Under the pieces are notes generated by a model. The model saw nothing but the letters and a program-made list of their open reading frames with translations. It did no database searches and was not told where the DNA came from. A DNA stretch of 6,260 nucleotides from Bacillota bacterium (GTDB taxonomy: Bacteria > Bacillota > Clostridia > Oscillospirales > JAKOTC01), in contig JAKOTC010000046.1 in NCBI GenBank assembly GCA_029776465.1, positions 1 through 6,260 on the forward strand, written 5' to 3'. Shown one piece after another: positions 5,102-6,260 of this stretch. A program made the position numbers and the translations under genes. Position 1 is the first letter of the stretch; every line of letters begins with the position of its first letter.

Positions 5102-6260
5102 ATGGAGATAAAAAAGAATGACCTGGTTTCGCTCTCTTTCAGCGGCTACACCAGTGCCGGATATGGCGTCGGCCGGCATCATGGAATGGCTGTTTTTGTA
5201 CCCGGCGCAGCCGAAGGAGATTCTGCCATTGTCCGAATTTTAAAGGTGGAAAAAAACTTTGCATATGGAAAAATCGAAGAACTGACGGTTTCCTCCCCCC
5301 ACCGAATTAAAATTGACTGCCCGGTTTTTTCGCAATGCGGCGGGTGTGTCTACCGACATATTAACTATGAGCACGAGTTAGAGATCAAACGCCGGATGGT
5401 TGAGGACTGTATGCGGCGCATCGGTCATTTGGATGTCCCTGTTCTGCCTGTCATCGGCTGCCATCAGCCTCGTTACCGAAACAAGGCCCAATATCCCGTG
5501 TCCGAGGGCAATCCGGTCAACATCGGTTTTTTTGCCCCTAACAGCCATCGGATTGTGAATATCCGGGATTGCCTGCTCCAACCAAAAGTATTTGAAACTA
5601 TTCTGCTGGTTTTCGAAGAATTTATTCGCAGAACCGCCTTGCCCCTCTATGACGAAAAAACCGGCAAAGGGCTTTTGCGCCATATCTATATCCGCCGGGG
5701 CGAACGGACCGGTGAGATTTTGGTTACTGCCGTGGTTACCCAAAACCGTCTTCCCCGCTCTGAACTTTTAATTCAGATGCTGGTTGAACAATTGGGGGAT
5801 GCTTTATCCGGATTAGTTTTAAATATCAATCCTCAAAAAACCAATGTCATTCTCGGCCGGCAGAATATCACGTTATATGGCCGTGATTTTATTACCGACC
5901 GAATCTGCGGGCTTGATTTTAAAATATCCCCTCTCTCCTTCTTTCAGGTCAACACCCAGCAGGCAGAAATTTTATATAACCTTGCCGGTGACCTGGCCGG
6001 TCTTTCGGGTCATGAAACCGTTTTAGACCTTTATTGCGGGACAGGCACTATTGGTCTGACTATGGCCAAAAAAGCCGCGCGTCTGGTCGGTGTGGAAATT
6101 GAACCTCAAGCAGTGGCGGATGCAAAGGAAAATGCCGCTATGAACGGCATTACAAACGCGGAATTCTATGCTGGTGACGCAACGCTCCCCGGCTCCATCC
6201 CCGCACTGGAGAGTTTGAACCCCGATGTGATGATTCTGGATCCGCCCCGGAAGGGCTGTA
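5102..6260 (+). CDS. rlmD: 23S rRNA (uracil-C5)-methyltransferase, RlmD/RlmCD (RumA/TrmA family), partial
   Basis: The frame from ATG 5102 is open to the window edge, giving 386 residues and no stop. The enzyme family uses S-adenosylmethionine to make 5-methyluridine in 23S rRNA; the E. coli relative RlmD acts at U1939, and B. subtilis RlmCD at U747 and U1939. Residues 1-62 look like the RNA-binding TRAM domain. The iron-sulfur cluster cysteines are C73, C79, C82 (C-X5-C-X2-C) and C157. FFQVN at 280-284 and LDLYCGTGTIGL at 308-319 form the SAM site, VGVEIEPQAV (329-338) continues the fold, and DPPRKGC at 380-386 ends in the catalytic nucleophile C386, whose codon is the last complete one in the window. 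The missing tail is probably about 70 residues. GAGG five bases before the ATG supports the start. Members with a TRAM domain and the 4Fe-4S cysteines modify 23S rRNA rather than tRNA, but the exact target base cannot be read from sequence. Confidence 0.93.
   Translation, partial: MEIKKNDLVSLSFSGYTSAGYGVGRHHGMAVFVPGAAEGDSAIVRILKVEKNFAYGKIEELTVSSPHRIKIDCPVFSQCGGCVYRHINYEHELEIKRRMVEDCMRRIGHLDVPVLPVIGCHQPRYRNKAQYPVSEGNPVNIGFFAPNSHRIVNIRDCLLQPKVFETILLVFEEFIRRTALPLYDEKTGKGLLRHIYIRRGERTGEILVTAVVTQNRLPRSELLIQMLVEQLGDALSGLVLNINPQKTNVILGRQNITLYGRDFITDRICGLDFKISPLSFFQVNTQQAEILYNLAGDLAGLSGHETVLDLYCGTGTIGLTMAKKAARLVGVEIEPQAVADAKENAAMNGITNAEFYAGDATLPGSIPALESLNPDVMILDPPRKGC

Noticed and set aside
3652..5743. 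Minus-strand open frames inside the glycosyltransferase and methyltransferase genes
   Set aside because: They are shadows of genes with intact catalytic motifs on the plus strand and have no recognisable domains of their own.
1..6260. CRISPR array, insertion sequence, tRNA, toxin-antitoxin or phage-defence system
   Set aside because: No regularly spaced repeats, terminal inverted repeats with a transposase, cloverleaf-like sequence or defence-type protein was seen on either strand.

Overview
The window looks like an ordinary chromosomal stretch from a spore-forming, low-to-moderate GC Firmicute of the Clostridia type (an Oscillospirales-like relative is my guess). The reasons are a clear spoIIR sporulation gene, sigma-A style promoters (TTGAat/TTGAaa/TTGAct with TATAAT-like -10 boxes, several with the extended TGn), purine-rich Shine-Dalgarno sites, and a glycolipid-type GT4 glycosyltransferase of the kind found in low-GC Gram-positives. 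I see no mobile element, CRISPR array, tRNA or rRNA.

Layout. Left part, minus strand, read from right to left: a sigma-A promoter (3437-3465) drives a GH78-type alpha-L-rhamnosidase-like hydrolase (1131-3416). It is followed after 66 bases by spoIIR (432-1064), the forespore signal for sigma-E activation. A 277-base gap then holds the promoter of the next minus-strand gene (1-154, cut by the window edge), a small conserved protein of unknown function. Right part, plus strand: a sigma-A promoter (3548-3576), divergent from the rhamnosidase promoter, drives a GT4 glycosyltransferase (3716-4891) after a leader of about 130 bases that can fold. A strong nested terminator follows (4904-4954). Next comes a promoter overlapped by a perfect 10-bp inverted repeat, a second leader hairpin, and the start of a 23S rRNA uracil-C5-methyltransferase of the RlmD/RlmCD type (5102 to the window edge). 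That gene has no stop codon inside the window and is cut directly after its catalytic cysteine codon.

The five genes do not form one pathway: carbohydrate breakdown, sporulation signalling, membrane glycolipid or polysaccharide synthesis and rRNA modification sit side by side as separate transcription units. I found no new multi-gene system. The points worth a second look are regulatory: the structured leader of the glycosyltransferase, the operator-like palindrome and leader hairpin of the methyltransferase gene, and the hairpin covering one of two possible ribosome binding sites of spoIIR.
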